A stretch of DNA of 64,000 bases from positions 310,001-374,000 of the forward strand of contig NZ_JAFFJV010000001.1 in NCBI RefSeq assembly GCF_016924645.1, in the 5' to 3' direction. A model generated the notes under the pieces. That model was not told the origin of the DNA. It worked only from the letters and a program-made list of their open reading frames with translations, and searched no databases. Positions 25,845-34,692 of this stretch are shown here, piece after piece. The number at the start of each line of letters is the position of its first letter. The stretch's first letter is position 1. The position numbers and the translations under genes were made by a program. Source of the DNA: Rufibacter psychrotolerans (GTDB taxonomy: Bacteria; Bacteroidota; Bacteroidia; Cytophagales; Hymenobacteraceae).

Positions 25845-25943
25845 GCCGGTGCCGGGACGGCCGAAAAGCCTGACCCGGGCAGCCAGGCCGTAAACCTTTA
25901 CGGCCTGGTTCACGGTAAAAGAGGGAAACCTGGAAAAACACGC

Positions 25944-26585
25944 ATGCAACATCCCCCCGAAAATCCGCTCTTGCTGTACGTCACAGATCCTATGTGTGCC
26001 TGGTGCTACGGCTTCACCCCCGTGGTCCGGCGCCTGAAGGCCCTTTGGTTCGGGCGGCTCTCGGTGCAGGTGCTGGTGGGTGGGTTGCGCCCCTACGCCC
26101 AGGACCCGCTCACCCCGGCCGACAAAGATAAAATGGCGGTGAGCTGGCACCGGTCGCAGCGCAAAACCCAGCTGCCCTTTGACTATAGCTTCTTTCTGCA
26201 ACGGGAGCCGGTGTTTGATACCGAGCCCGCCTGCCGCGCCCTGCTCACGGTACGCCGGCTGCGGCCCGGCCTGTCGCTGGAGGTGCTGCGGGCCCTCCAC
26301 TCGGCTTTCTACGCCGATGGGCTGGACATCAGCGATCCGGCGGTGCTGGTGGAGGTGGTGCGCCCCTTCGGCATTGACGAGAACCTGTTCCTGGCCGTGT
26401 TTGAGACCGATGAGATTTTCCAACAAACCCAGCAGGAGTTCAAGCTGGTAGAGGAGATGGGGGTGAGCACGCTGCCCAGCGTGTACTTAGACCATCCGCA
26501 GGGGCCCCGGCTTATCTCGCGCGGGTACTGCGAGCTCTCTGAGCTGGAAGACCGCCTGCTGCAGGCCATGCAGATCCCGTACTGA
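25944..26585 (+). CDS. DsbA-family thioredoxin-fold protein (FrnE-like)
   Basis: 213 residues without a signal peptide. YVTDPMCAWCYGFTPV carries the redox pair C18-A-W-C21; MGVSTLPSVYL supplies the cis-proline loop after a helical insertion. The lack of a signal sequence and the length fit cytoplasmic DsbA/FrnE or HCCA-isomerase-like members rather than periplasmic DsbA. Likely substrates are protein disulfides or small-molecule thiol adducts. It follows the SDR gene by 137 bases. Confidence 0.88.
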   Translation: MQHPPENPLLLYVTDPMCAWCYGFTPVVRRLKALWFGRLSVQVLVGGLRPYAQDPLTPADKDKMAVSWHRSQRKTQLPFDYSFFLQREPVFDTEPACRALLTVRRLRPGLSLEVLRALHSAFYADGLDISDPAVLVEVVRPFGIDENLFLAVFETDEIFQQTQQEFKLVEEMGVSTLPSVYLDHPQGPRLISRGYCELSELEDRLLQAMQIPY

Positions 26586-26707
26586 GGGGCCTTTTTTTGG
26601 CGGCAGGCCGAGGGGCCAGCGGTGGGGCGCCTATATTCAAAAGAAACTATATCTGGGCAGAAGCAGTACGTAAAAAGACCAACGCGTTTACCTAACCTGC
26701 TTGACCT

Positions 26708-27622
26708 ATGAAAACAATCGCGATCCTCACCGATTTCTCCCCCGAAGCCCATAACGCCATTCATTACGCCGTAGAGCTGTGCCGGGGCTTTAACGCCCGC
26801 CTGGTGTTTGTGCACACGTTCTACTTCGCCACGGAGGCGCCCGGCACCACCACCACGGTTGCGGACCTCACCTGGGCCGACCCATCGCTCTACACCCCCG
26901 GGCAGCTGGAGGCAGAGCACGACCGGGAGCGCCTCATGAAGGAAAACCTGTGGACCCTGGTGGAAGACGTGCGCCGCAGCGCCCCCGGCCTTGACATCCA
27001 GGGCGAACTGCTCCGGGGCGTGGGCATGGACACCGTGATTGATTTCCTGAAAGCCCAGGCCATTGACCTGGTGGTCATGGGCACCAAAGGCGCCGATTCG
27101 GCCCTGGACCGCTGGGTGGGCACCAATACCTCTTACGTCATGAACCACGCGGCCTGTCCGGTGCTGGCGGTGCCCCGGCACAGCCAGTTCAAGGGCTTCA
27201 GCCGCCTGGTGTACGCCACCGACCCCTACCATGAAGCCGATTGGCACCTGCGCGAGCTGCAGGCCCTGGCCACGTTCCTGCGGGCCGAGGTAACCGTGCT
27301 CTACGTGCAGGAAGACCCAGACTCGCAGCAAAGCCAGGACCGGTGGCAGGTGTTCACTTCCAAATGGGAGCTGGAAGTGCCCGCCCTCACCTTCGCCCGG
27401 GTCATCAACCCTAAAACCGCCGCCGGCATTGAGGAGTACGCCCAGGCCAAGCAGGCCGATCTATTGGTGGTAGCCAAGCAAAACCGGTCTTTCCTGGACA
27501 GTCTGTTCGGCAGTGGCCCGGCCGAGCGCCTGGTTCTGGACAGCGTGTTGCCCGTGCTCTCCCTGCCCGCGCTGGACGAGGAGCGCGCCGCGCAGGGCGG
27601 TTTCTTCTCGCGCTTAACCTAA
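26708..27622 (+). CDS. Universal stress protein with two tandem UspA domains
   Basis: 304 residues. Domain 1 (about 1-150) starts MKTIAILTDFSPEAHNAIHY and carries VMGTKGADSALDRWVG, fitting the GxxGx9G ATP-binding pattern; domain 2 (about 158-300) has a less complete loop (FLDSLFGSGPAERLVLDS). Cytoplasmic, stress-related, partners unknown. TATATTC about 75 bases upstream is a weak -7 candidate. The 3' end faces a very strong bidirectional hairpin. Confidence 0.92.
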   Translation: MKTIAILTDFSPEAHNAIHYAVELCRGFNARLVFVHTFYFATEAPGTTTTVADLTWADPSLYTPGQLEAEHDRERLMKENLWTLVEDVRRSAPGLDIQGELLRGVGMDTVIDFLKAQAIDLVVMGTKGADSALDRWVGTNTSYVMNHAACPVLAVPRHSQFKGFSRLVYATDPYHEADWHLRELQALATFLRAEVTVLYVQEDPDSQQSQDRWQVFTSKWELEVPALTFARVINPKTAAGIEEYAQAKQADLLVVAKQNRSFLDSLFGSGPAERLVLDSVLPVLSLPALDEERAAQGGFFSRLT

Positions 27623-27650
27623 AGCGGGCCTACGCCAAATTGCGGTAGTC

Positions 27651-27686
27651 ATTTAGGGGCATTTTCAGGAAAAAAGGCTTAAAAAC
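27651..27686. repeat. P36 palindromic repeat
   Basis: 36 nt: ATTTAGGGGCATTTTCAGG then AAAAAAGGCTTAAAAAC. Its last bases overlap the left arm of the large hairpin that follows. Confidence 0.75.
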
Positions 27687-27740
27687 AGGGCCCAAGGAGG
27701 GGGAAAGTAAAAATGCTTTCCCCCTCCTTGGGCCCTGTTT
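27683..27740. terminator. 25-bp perfect hairpin between convergent genes
   Basis: Arms 27683-27707 and 27716-27740 are perfectly complementary over 25 bases (left arm begins AAACAGGGCCCAAGGAGG), with an eight-base loop TAAAAATG. On each strand the stem is preceded by A-rich and followed by T-rich sequence, as in a bidirectional intrinsic terminator for the UspA and DUF2723 genes. Confidence 0.85.
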
Positions 27741-27775
27741 GTTTTTGGGGTGTTTTGGAGAAATAACCCCTGAAC
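27741..27775. repeat. P36 palindromic repeat
   Basis: 35 nt: GTTTTTGGGGTGTTTTGG then AGAAATAACCCCTGAAC. It abuts the right arm of the 25-bp hairpin, so two P36 copies flank that stem. Confidence 0.7.
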
Positions 27776-27826
27776 CGATGAACGGCAAGGATTGCACTCA
27801 AAGGCTTCACCCTACTTCCTCCAATG

Positions 27827-30800
27827 TCAGGGCCGGAGGGCGTTGTAATGGCGCAGGAAAACTTCCTCCAGCCGGGCGGCCCCGGGCAACTGGGCGGCAT
27901 GGGCCGCCTGCACCAGGTTTTGCAAGCCGAACAGGTTCAGTTGTTTTTCCCGCTCAAAGTAGGCGGGCTGCCCGGCGTAATAAGCAAGCAAACCGCTGTA
28001 GCGCTGCGCCAGCAGTTGGGTCAGTTGCTGCGCTTCTTTCAACAGCCCCGCTTGGGCCAGGGGCAGGACCAACACCGTGCTCTCAAAGTTGTGCGGAGCG
28101 CCGTGGTCGGGCATCAGTTGCAGGCAGGCTTGCAGCACGCGGCGGGCCTGGGCCGTGTCGCCGGCCCGCAGGTGCGCCGAGGCCAGGGCGGCGAAGGCAC
28201 GGCGGTACACGGGTACTATCTGGTTCACAAAATTTTCCTCATACGGCTGGTCTGGGTTGCTTAGCCCCGTGTAACGGAATTTCTGCAGCAGGCTGGCCTG
28301 GGTGCGGGAACGGTCCACAAAGGCCTCGGCCTCCGGATCTGGGTTGCGGGCGGGCACCAGGCGCAGGGCCTGTCCTTCCAGCTGTAGAAAGGGCTGCAGG
28401 CCCAGTTCAGCGGTTTCAGAACCGGTGCTGGCAAAGTAGATGGGGCGCTGCCACTGGTTCGTGGCAATCACGTCCAGCATGAACAGGTGTTTCTTCTCCA
28501 GGGCTCCGGCGTGCAGTTCCCATTCCATCGTGTCGGCTATTTGACTAGCCCGTTCGGGGGAGACCGTTCCGTTTTGCAGGACGGTTGGTTTATCTACGGC
28601 CAGCCGCAGGCGCTTGGTGGGCAGCGTGTTAAGGGTACGGCCGTCCTGCGTCTGCATCTGCAGGGCTGGGTGGTTCTGCCGGAGCAGGGCCAGGTATTGG
28701 GTCAGGTCCATGCCGCTGGTCTGCACGCTGGGGTTAGGCACGTAGGGCAGATAGTTGTTGTGGCTGAAGGCGTACTGCTCCAGCGGCAGGGTGCCCGGCA
28801 GCGGGGCCGAGGCGTTCACCTGCCGCCGCGCCTGCTCAATGTACCAATCGGTGTTGAGGTAGGTCATCACCAGCACGCGCACATCGGTCCGGAAACCTTC
28901 CACCTCTTGAGCGTACCAGAGCGGGAACGTGTCATTGTCGCCGTTGGTGAACAGAATGGCGTTGGGTGCCACGGAGCTAAGCAGGTTTCGGGCCGAATCC
29001 AGGGCGTGGTAGCGGTCAGACCGGTCGTGGTCATCGTAGCCCTGGGCCAGCAACAGGGTAGGGACCGAGAGGGAGAGTATCGTGGCCACCGCCACCGAGA
29101 GCCTTTCGGATCTGAGCAGTTTTTGAAAGAGCGCCTGCAAGACCAGCACGCCCAACCCTATCCAAAGGCTGAAGGCGTAATAAGAGCCGGCAAAGGTGTA
29201 ATCGCGCTCGCGGGGCTCCACGGGCGGTTGGTTCAGGTACAGCACAATGGCCATGCCGGTGAAAAAGAACAGCAAAAGGACCACCCAACCATCAGTGGAT
29301 TTGCGCCGGAATTGGAAAAACAGCTCCAAAACGCCCAGCAGCAACGGCAGCAGGAAGAACTGGTTGCGGGCCTTGCTCTCCGCGAGGGGCGAGGGCGCAT
29401 CAGATTTCTTTTCCCAGGGCCAGAGCACCCCGGCGTGCTGCACGTCGCTCTCGCGGCCAACGAAATTCCACCCGAAGTACCGCCAGTACATGTGGTTGAG
29501 CTGGTAGTGCCACAGGAAGCTCAGGTTCTGCCCAAACGTGGGCCGCTGCCCTTGCTCTACGTCTACCCAGTACTGGTACGCCCGCAGGTGCACCGGCTGG
29601 TCTGAATACAGGCGCGGGAGCAGGGTCTGGTCTCGGTCTGCATATTCGGGCTCGTACTTATGGTCTACCACGGCGTACCGACCGTCTTTTGGCGCGTAAA
29701 TGGGGCTGGTTTTCGCCACGCTCTCGGCTTGGGCGTTGAACTGCGGCCCAAAAAGCAGCGGCCGGCTACCGTACTGCTCGCGTTTGAGATAACTGACAAA
29801 GGAAAGCAGGTTTTCGGGGTTGTTCTCATCAATGGGCGGGTTGAAGCTAGACCGGATGGGCACCATGAGGTAAGACGAGTAGCCCACCAACACCAGCACC
29901 AAGGCGATGAGGGCGTTGTGCCCCAGCACTCGTCCGGTCCTCCGGGTCCAGCGCAGCCCGTACCAGATGGTCGCGCAGAGCCCGAGCAGAAATACGATTG
30001 CACCCGCGCCGTACGGCAATCCCAGGCTGTTCACCAGGAGCACCTCCAGAGAGCCGGCCACCGAGGGCAGCCCCGTAATCACGCCTTCCATGACCGCCAA
30101 GACCAAAGCGCCGCCCACCGTTAAGGCCAGAAGCGCCCCCCCTTTGGTGGGCTGGTATTTTTGGAAGTACACCAGCAGCGCCAGGGCCGGCAGCGCCACC
30201 AGGTTAAGCAGGTGCACGCCAATGGACAGCCCCACCAGGTAGGCCAGAAACAGGAGCCAGCGGTCCGCCTCGGGTTGGTCGGCCTCGGCCTGCCACCTGA
30301 GGGCGGCCCAGACCACCACCGCCGTGAAGAACGACGACATGCCGTACACCTCGGCCTCCACCGCGCTGAACCAGAAAGAATCGGTGAAGGCGAAGGCCAG
30401 CGCCCCCACGGCCCCGCTGGCCAGCAGGAGGGCACGTTGGACGGGCGTGGGACCATCCGCCGGAAGGGGCAGCAAGCGCCGGGCCAGCAGGGTGATGCTC
30501 CAGAACAGGAACGACACCGTGGCCGCGCTGCTCAGGGCCGAAAGGAAGTTCATCCACCAGGCCACCTGGGTCGTATCGCCAAAGCTCAGCAAGGTAAACA
30601 GCCGCCCGATGAGCAGGAACAGGGGCGCGCCCGGCGGATGCGGCACCTGCAGTTTGTACGCCGCCGCAATAAACTCGCCGGTGTCCCAGAAACTGGTGGA
30701 GGGCTCCAGCGTGAGCACGTACACGGTTAAGGCAAGGAGTCCCGCCGCCACCCCCAGCGCCAAATCTACCCTACGGTACACCCGCCAGGCGGCAGGCGGC

Positions 30801-31048
30801 TCCTGCGTTTTGGGCCCGTTCTGCCGGAAAACCCCGAAAAACGGCAGCACCAGACCCACTACCACCAGCAGCGGCCCCAGGGTAAGCCCCAGAAAGCCAT
30901 ACCCGTGCGGCGCAGGATCACTGGCCATCAGGATAAACCCTACCACTATCACCGCAATGCCCAGAAACAAGGGGGTAAACTGCCGTTTGGTGAACAGGAA
31001 AGCTGGCCGGGTGCCAGGCTTGCTAAGGGTTTGGGTAAGGGTGTTCAT
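27827..31048 (-). CDS. DUF2723 membrane protein (PMT-like GT-C fold) with C-terminal soluble domain
   Basis: 1073 residues. Two N-terminal helices (about 28-45 and 50-70) precede a polytopic domain that opens with LEPSTSFWDTGEFIAAAYKL and VPHPPGAPLFLLIGRLF, the DUF2723 signature (acidic D/E on the first outer loop as in GT-C mannosyltransferases). About 12 membrane segments reach residue 690; a large periplasmic domain (about 700-930) and TPR-like helices (about 940-1073) follow. Bacteroidota members are thought to act in protein O-glycosylation or surface glycan assembly, but the reaction is not proven. A P36 copy lies within the frame near residues 68-81. It may have a terminator at 27683-27740. 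Confidence 0.92.
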   Translation of the reverse strand: MNTLTQTLSKPGTRPAFLFTKRQFTPLFLGIAVIVVGFILMASDPAPHGYGFLGLTLGPLLVVVGLVLPFFGVFRQNGPKTQEPPAAWRVYRRVDLALGVAAGLLALTVYVLTLEPSTSFWDTGEFIAAAYKLQVPHPPGAPLFLLIGRLFTLLSFGDTTQVAWWMNFLSALSSAATVSFLFWSITLLARRLLPLPADGPTPVQRALLLASGAVGALAFAFTDSFWFSAVEAEVYGMSSFFTAVVVWAALRWQAEADQPEADRWLLFLAYLVGLSIGVHLLNLVALPALALLVYFQKYQPTKGGALLALTVGGALVLAVMEGVITGLPSVAGSLEVLLVNSLGLPYGAGAIVFLLGLCATIWYGLRWTRRTGRVLGHNALIALVLVLVGYSSYLMVPIRSSFNPPIDENNPENLLSFVSYLKREQYGSRPLLFGPQFNAQAESVAKTSPIYAPKDGRYAVVDHKYEPEYADRDQTLLPRLYSDQPVHLRAYQYWVDVEQGQRPTFGQNLSFLWHYQLNHMYWRYFGWNFVGRESDVQHAGVLWPWEKKSDAPSPLAESKARNQFFLLPLLLGVLELFFQFRRKSTDGWVVLLLFFFTGMAIVLYLNQPPVEPRERDYTFAGSYYAFSLWIGLGVLVLQALFQKLLRSERLSVAVATILSLSVPTLLLAQGYDDHDRSDRYHALDSARNLLSSVAPNAILFTNGDNDTFPLWYAQEVEGFRTDVRVLVMTYLNTDWYIEQARRQVNASAPLPGTLPLEQYAFSHNNYLPYVPNPSVQTSGMDLTQYLALLRQNHPALQMQTQDGRTLNTLPTKRLRLAVDKPTVLQNGTVSPERASQIADTMEWELHAGALEKKHLFMLDVIATNQWQRPIYFASTGSETAELGLQPFLQLEGQALRLVPARNPDPEAEAFVDRSRTQASLLQKFRYTGLSNPDQPYEENFVNQIVPVYRRAFAALASAHLRAGDTAQARRVLQACLQLMPDHGAPHNFESTVLVLPLAQAGLLKEAQQLTQLLAQRYSGLLAYYAGQPAYFEREKQLNLFGLQNLVQAAHAAQLPGAARLEEVFLRHYNALRP
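30807..30842. repeat. P36 repeat inside the DUF2723 reading frame
   Basis: 36 nt: GTTTTGGGCCCGTTCTGCC then GGAAAACCCCGAAAAAC. On the coding (minus) strand it supplies PFFGVFRQNGPKTQ, a linker between a membrane helix and the next cytoplasmic stretch. A canonical P36 in that frame would read FWGCFPENGPK. Confidence 0.7.
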
Positions 31049-31160
31049 GGGTGTACTGGGTTATGGGTTGCCAATCGGAAATCTCTTTTAGTTGGTATCA
31101 AGGCTGATATTCTCCTCCTTCCATTTATTCCTCGCTCGCCTCTGGCGAGTGTGAGCCATC

Positions 31161-31298
31161 GGGCGGCATCTGGCCGCGTTGGGGAAAATATTGAATGGTT
31201 CATCTGTTCTTGCTTCAGGCGGAGGTTGCCTGTTTTCAATCTGTTTTTCCAACAACAGGCGGAAAACAGGGAATCCGCAACGCGGCCAGAGGCCGCCC
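31161..31298. repeat. Composite inverted repeat with nested P36-like hairpin
   Basis: Outer arms of 21 bases, 31161-31181 (GGGCGGCATCTGGCCGCGTT...) and 31278-31298, pair with a single mismatch. Inside, CCTGTTTTC and GAAAACAGG (31229-31270) form a second 9-bp stem. It could form a long cruciform or RNA hairpin in the divergent region. Confidence 0.75.
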
Positions 31299-31401
31299 AA
31301 TTTCTCACAGAGGGTAGAGAGCAAGCCGTATTTCTGAAAATTTGTTACTCAAACCACCCAATCTGCCTCTCTACAAACATACTGGCTCCCGGAACAGACC
31401 C

Positions 31402-31441
31402 TGGTTAATGGATTGTAAAAAGATGTTAACGACTTGTTAAC
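31402..31441 (+). promoter_or_regulatory. Direct-repeat operator candidate for an OmpR-type regulator
   Basis: Half-sites TGGTTAA (31402), TGTAAAA (31414), TGTTAAC (31424) and TGTTAAC (31435) recur about every 11 bases, one DNA turn, ending 38 bases before the kinase ATG. This is the usual layout for OmpR/PhoB-class dimers. Confidence 0.5.
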
Positions 31442-31479
31442 GGGGTAGAAGAGCCGTAGAAATTGCCTATTTTAGGGCT

Positions 31480-32757
31480 ATGAGCCGACGGAAAATTCAG
31501 ACCATTCTGGTGCTGGCGTGCGTGGCGCTGGTGGCGCTGCTGAGTGCCCAGTTGGTGTGGCTGCACAAAGCCTACAATGCCCAGGAGCGGGCGTTCAACC
31601 ACAGCGTGCAGGTGGCCCTCACGCAGGTAGCTGACCAACTGCTGGCCCGGGCGCCACAGCCGGTAGCCTCGGCCAGGCCGGTGCAACAGGTGGCCTCCAA
31701 CTTCTTTGTGGCCGAGCTGAACGCGCCGGTAGACCCCGCGGAGGCCAGCAAGTTGCTGGAGCAGGAACTTGCCAAACGGCAGTTGCAGGAGCGCTATGAG
31801 TTTGGGCTCTACAACAGCCTGGATGATACCCTCATGTTTGGGCAGTACGTGGCGGCCCCGCAGCGCTCCACGGCGGGGCCAGAGGCGCCGGTGATCAGGC
31901 ATGCGCGGGAGGGGAGCGTGCCACTGTACAACCTGGCGGTGGTGTTTCCGGGCAAAACCTCGTTTATCCTTAAGGAGATGGAGTTCTGGTGGTACAGCAC
32001 GGGCGCGCTGCTGCTGGTGGTGCTGTTCTTCGCCTATACCATGCTCCAGATCCTGCGCGAGAAACGCCTCTCTGAGCTGAAAACCGATTTCATCAACAAC
32101 CTCACTCACGAGCTGCAAACCCCCATCACCAACATTGGGCTGGCCGCCGAGGTGCTCCGCAAACGCGCCGAAACGCTGCCCGCCGATCGGCTCTCCCGCT
32201 ACCACGACCTGATTCACGCGGAGAACGAACGGCTGCGGGCCCAGGTAGAACGCGTCTTGCAGATGGCCACCATGGAAAGCCGGGAACTAGCCCTGAAGAA
32301 AGAACCCGTAGACCTCCACGCCCTGCTGCAGCAAACCGGCCAGAACCTCACGCCCCGGCTGCAGCAACGGGCCGGCCACCTGCGCCTGGACCTGCAGGCC
32401 ACCAATCCCTTCATCCACGCCGATGAGCTGCACGTGGCCAACGCCCTCTACAGCCTGCTTGACAACGCCGAAAAATACTCGCCCCAGGCCCCGGAGATTG
32501 AGGTAAGCACCCGCGATGTAGAGCAAGGCATCCTCATCAGCATCCGCGACAAGGGCGTGGGCATCCGGCAGGAGTTCCAGAAGTTCTTGTTCGACAAGTT
32601 TTACCGGGTGCCCACCGGCAACGTGCACAACGTGAAAGGCTTCGGGTTGGGGTTGAGTTACGTCAAAGCCATCATGGAAGCCCACCACGGCCAGGTTACC
32701 GTGGAAAGCGCCGAGCAGCAGGGCACCTGTTTCCGGCTGGTGCTGCCGGTGCGGTGA
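31480..32757 (+). CDS. Sensor histidine kinase
   Basis: 425 residues. Two membrane helices (about 8-28 and 170-192) bound a periplasmic sensor of about 140 residues without a recognisable fold. The kinase core has H210 in NNLTHELQTPITNIG (HisKA), the N box NALYSLLDNAEKYS, G1 DKGVGI, and G2 GFGLGLSYV. The first line of its partner is probably the OmpR-type regulator at 35865, three genes away. The stop is four bases before a P36 repeat. Confidence 0.93.
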   Translation: MSRRKIQTILVLACVALVALLSAQLVWLHKAYNAQERAFNHSVQVALTQVADQLLARAPQPVASARPVQQVASNFFVAELNAPVDPAEASKLLEQELAKRQLQERYEFGLYNSLDDTLMFGQYVAAPQRSTAGPEAPVIRHAREGSVPLYNLAVVFPGKTSFILKEMEFWWYSTGALLLVVLFFAYTMLQILREKRLSELKTDFINNLTHELQTPITNIGLAAEVLRKRAETLPADRLSRYHDLIHAENERLRAQVERVLQMATMESRELALKKEPVDLHALLQQTGQNLTPRLQQRAGHLRLDLQATNPFIHADELHVANALYSLLDNAEKYSPQAPEIEVSTRDVEQGILISIRDKGVGIRQEFQKFLFDKFYRVPTGNVHNVKGFGLGLSYVKAIMEAHHGQVTVESAEQQGTCFRLVLPVR

Positions 32758-32761
32758 GGCT

Positions 32762-32797
32762 GTTTTAGGGCCGTTTTCAGGAAAACGGGCTATTTTC
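32762..32797. repeat. P36 repeat between convergent genes
   Basis: 36 nt, near consensus: GTTTTAGGGCCGTTTTCAG then GAAAACGGGCTATTTTC. It fills the whole 32-base gap and overlaps the last codons of the minus-strand gene. Confidence 0.88.
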
Positions 32798-33101
32798 TGA
32801 TGGCCGCCAGCAGCAGGCCAGAGACTTTGCTGACTTCCCCGGGGCAGTGGTGGGGAAAATAATCTACGGCGCAGATGGCTTTCTGCAGGTCTAGCCGGCG
32901 GGCGTAGTGAAAGGCAAAAAGGCGGTCGTTCTCATCCACGTAAAACTTCACCGGGGGCTCTCCGGCCGGCGTGCCCAGCAGTTCCAGGCGCTGGCAGTAA
33001 ATGGTCTGCTCTTCGGTGAGGTAACCTCCCGTCATGACTTCCACCTCCTCCATCAGGGGCTCCAGGTCGGTCAGCAATGTATGTACCCGTACTACTTTCA
33101 T
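32790..33101 (-). CDS. Conserved-looking small protein of unknown function
   Basis: 103 residues, MKVVRVHTLLTDLEPLMEEV onward. It is acidic and soluble, with a likely mixed alpha/beta fold and a late motif AVDYFPHHCPGEVSKV containing two His and a Cys. I do not recognise a family. The last three codons lie in a P36 repeat. It points away from the lipase gene and converges on the kinase gene. Confidence 0.65.
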   Translation of the reverse strand: MKVVRVHTLLTDLEPLMEEVEVMTGGYLTEEQTIYCQRLELLGTPAGEPPVKFYVDENDRLFAFHYARRLDLQKAICAVDYFPHHCPGEVSKVSGLLLAAIRK

Positions 33102-33454
33102 ACCCGTGCTTTTAGTAAGACAAGGTACTTTTTAGCGGGTAGAGCAGTGTAAAGAAATTGTTACCTTTTTTGGTGGCAATGTTAAGGTATGGTAAAGTGG
33201 GGCTCAGGTGAACCGTTCCCCGCAGGCTACCCAGCCAAAAACCTCAGGCCCGTCCTCTCGCTCGTTCAAAGGTTTCATGGTGGGCCAGACGGCGGCCTGC
33301 CTGTAGAGTGGCTATAGAAGCGGGTCTGTTCCAGGCAGGGGAAGGATTTTACCTGTATTTAGTTGCATTTTGCTTCTTTCTGCTGGAAATAATTAATACC
33401 TTGATTATCAATTGCAAAATGAAAGAAGCATGGTATAGCCTAACCCGTTCAACT
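33102..33454. other. Divergent intergenic region upstream of the lipase
   Basis: 353 bases, no gene supported. The AT-rich part from about 33350 holds a pair of overlapping inverted repeats (33366-33430) in the probable lipase leader. Confidence 0.55.
33366..33430 (+). promoter_or_regulatory. Overlapping inverted repeats in the lipase leader
   Basis: TGCTTCTTTC (33371) pairs with GAAAGAAGCA (33421), and CATTTTGC (33366) pairs with GCAAAATG (33414). The two pairings overlap and are partly exclusive. Candidate leader structure or operator. Confidence 0.4.
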
Positions 33455-34657
33455 ATGAAAAAGAACCTACTCACGTGGCGCTGGCTGGTGCTGGCGCTGG
33501 TTGTCCTCAGTAGCTGCGATCTCTCAGACGATGAGGAGCCCACCCCAGACGAGAATGAGTATTTCGTCTCGGCCAAGTCCCTGGGCACCATTCCCAACGA
33601 GGCCCTGCAGGTGTACGCCACCGCAGCCGGGTTCACCAACTTTGTCGCGTACCTGGACTATGACGTAGAGTTCTTTGAGTTTGTCTATAACACCACCTAC
33701 AAGGGGAGCCGGGTGCAGGCCTCGGGCTTGCTCTGCATCCCCAAGGGCACGCCCGGAGCACCGGCCATGGTGAGCGCCCAGCACGGCACCATCTTCGCCG
33801 ATGCCGATGCGCCCTCCAATTTCCCGGCCGGCTTCTCGGGGTTTGAGCTGTTCGGGTCGGTGGGCTACGTGACGGTGATCCCAGACTTCATAGGGTACGG
33901 CACCACCAAAGACCTGGTGCACCCTTATTATGACGAGGAGCATTCGGCGGCCGCCGTGGTAGACATGCTCAAGGCCGCCAGGTTCTACCTGCAGCAACAG
34001 CAGATTGCCACCAACGACAACCTGTTCCTGGTGGGCTACTCAGAGGGCGGGTACGTGACCCTGGCCGCCCAGAAAGAGATGGAGGCCGACGCCGACCATG
34101 ACCTGGAACTCACGGCGGTGGCCGCCGGGGCCGGGGGCTATGACCTGATAGGCATGATGAACACCATTGCCACGGTGCCCACGTACGTGGAGCCGTCTTT
34201 CCTGCCCCTGATCCTGCACGGCTACAACGTCACCTACGGCTGGAACCGCCCCTTCACCGATTTCTTCCAGCAGCCCTACGCCGGCAAACTGCCCGGCCTG
34301 TTAGACGGCACCCGAGACCGGGAGCAGATCAACAGCGAACTCACCACCACGCCCTCGCAGCTGTTCGCGCCCACCTTTTACGCCAACCTGAGCAGCCCAA
34401 CCGGCGAGCTCGCCCTGAAGCAGGCCCTCACCCAGAACAGCCTCCTGGATTGGACACCCCAGGCACCCACCCGCCTGTATCACGGCACCCAGGACGAGGC
34501 CGTGTTCTACCAGACCACAGTGACGGCGTATGACCGGTTCCGGGCCCAGGGCGCTACCCAGGTTACCCTGCACCCCATTGAGAACGGCACGCACCGTACC
34601 AGCATCGAGCCCATGATGCTGGACGTGCTGCCCTGGTTTGAGTCGTTAAACCAATAA
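33455..34657 (+). CDS. Alpha/beta hydrolase, secretory-lipase-like lipoprotein
   Basis: 400 residues from the ATG at 33455, chosen because it begins a lipoprotein signal (MKKNLLTWRWLVLALVVLSSC, lipid Cys 21). The mature protein has an alpha/beta hydrolase fold: an early HGT (SAQHGTIFAD), the nucleophile elbow GYSEGG with S196, an Asp in YHGTQDEAVFY and a His in ENGTHRTS. The layout matches secretory lipases and related esterases (LIP/DUF3089-like). The substrate is unknown. It may be the first gene of a lipase, AlkC-like, response-regulator series. Confidence 0.88.
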   Translation: MKKNLLTWRWLVLALVVLSSCDLSDDEEPTPDENEYFVSAKSLGTIPNEALQVYATAAGFTNFVAYLDYDVEFFEFVYNTTYKGSRVQASGLLCIPKGTPGAPAMVSAQHGTIFADADAPSNFPAGFSGFELFGSVGYVTVIPDFIGYGTTKDLVHPYYDEEHSAAAVVDMLKAARFYLQQQQIATNDNLFLVGYSEGGYVTLAAQKEMEADADHDLELTAVAAGAGGYDLIGMMNTIATVPTYVEPSFLPLILHGYNVTYGWNRPFTDFFQQPYAGKLPGLLDGTRDREQINSELTTTPSQLFAPTFYANLSSPTGELALKQALTQNSLLDWTPQAPTRLYHGTQDEAVFYQTTVTAYDRFRAQGATQVTLHPIENGTHRTSIEPMMLDVLPWFESLNQ

Positions 34658-34692
34658 AGCCGTTCCGGAGACAATTCCTGAAGGTCATGTGA

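Larger units (their letters stand above)
31049..31479. other. Divergent control region between DUF2723 and histidine kinase genes
   Basis: 431 bases, no gene. It holds a composite hairpin (31161-31298) and a set of 11-bp-spaced TGTTAAC half-sites (31402-31441) just before the kinase gene. Confidence 0.65.
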
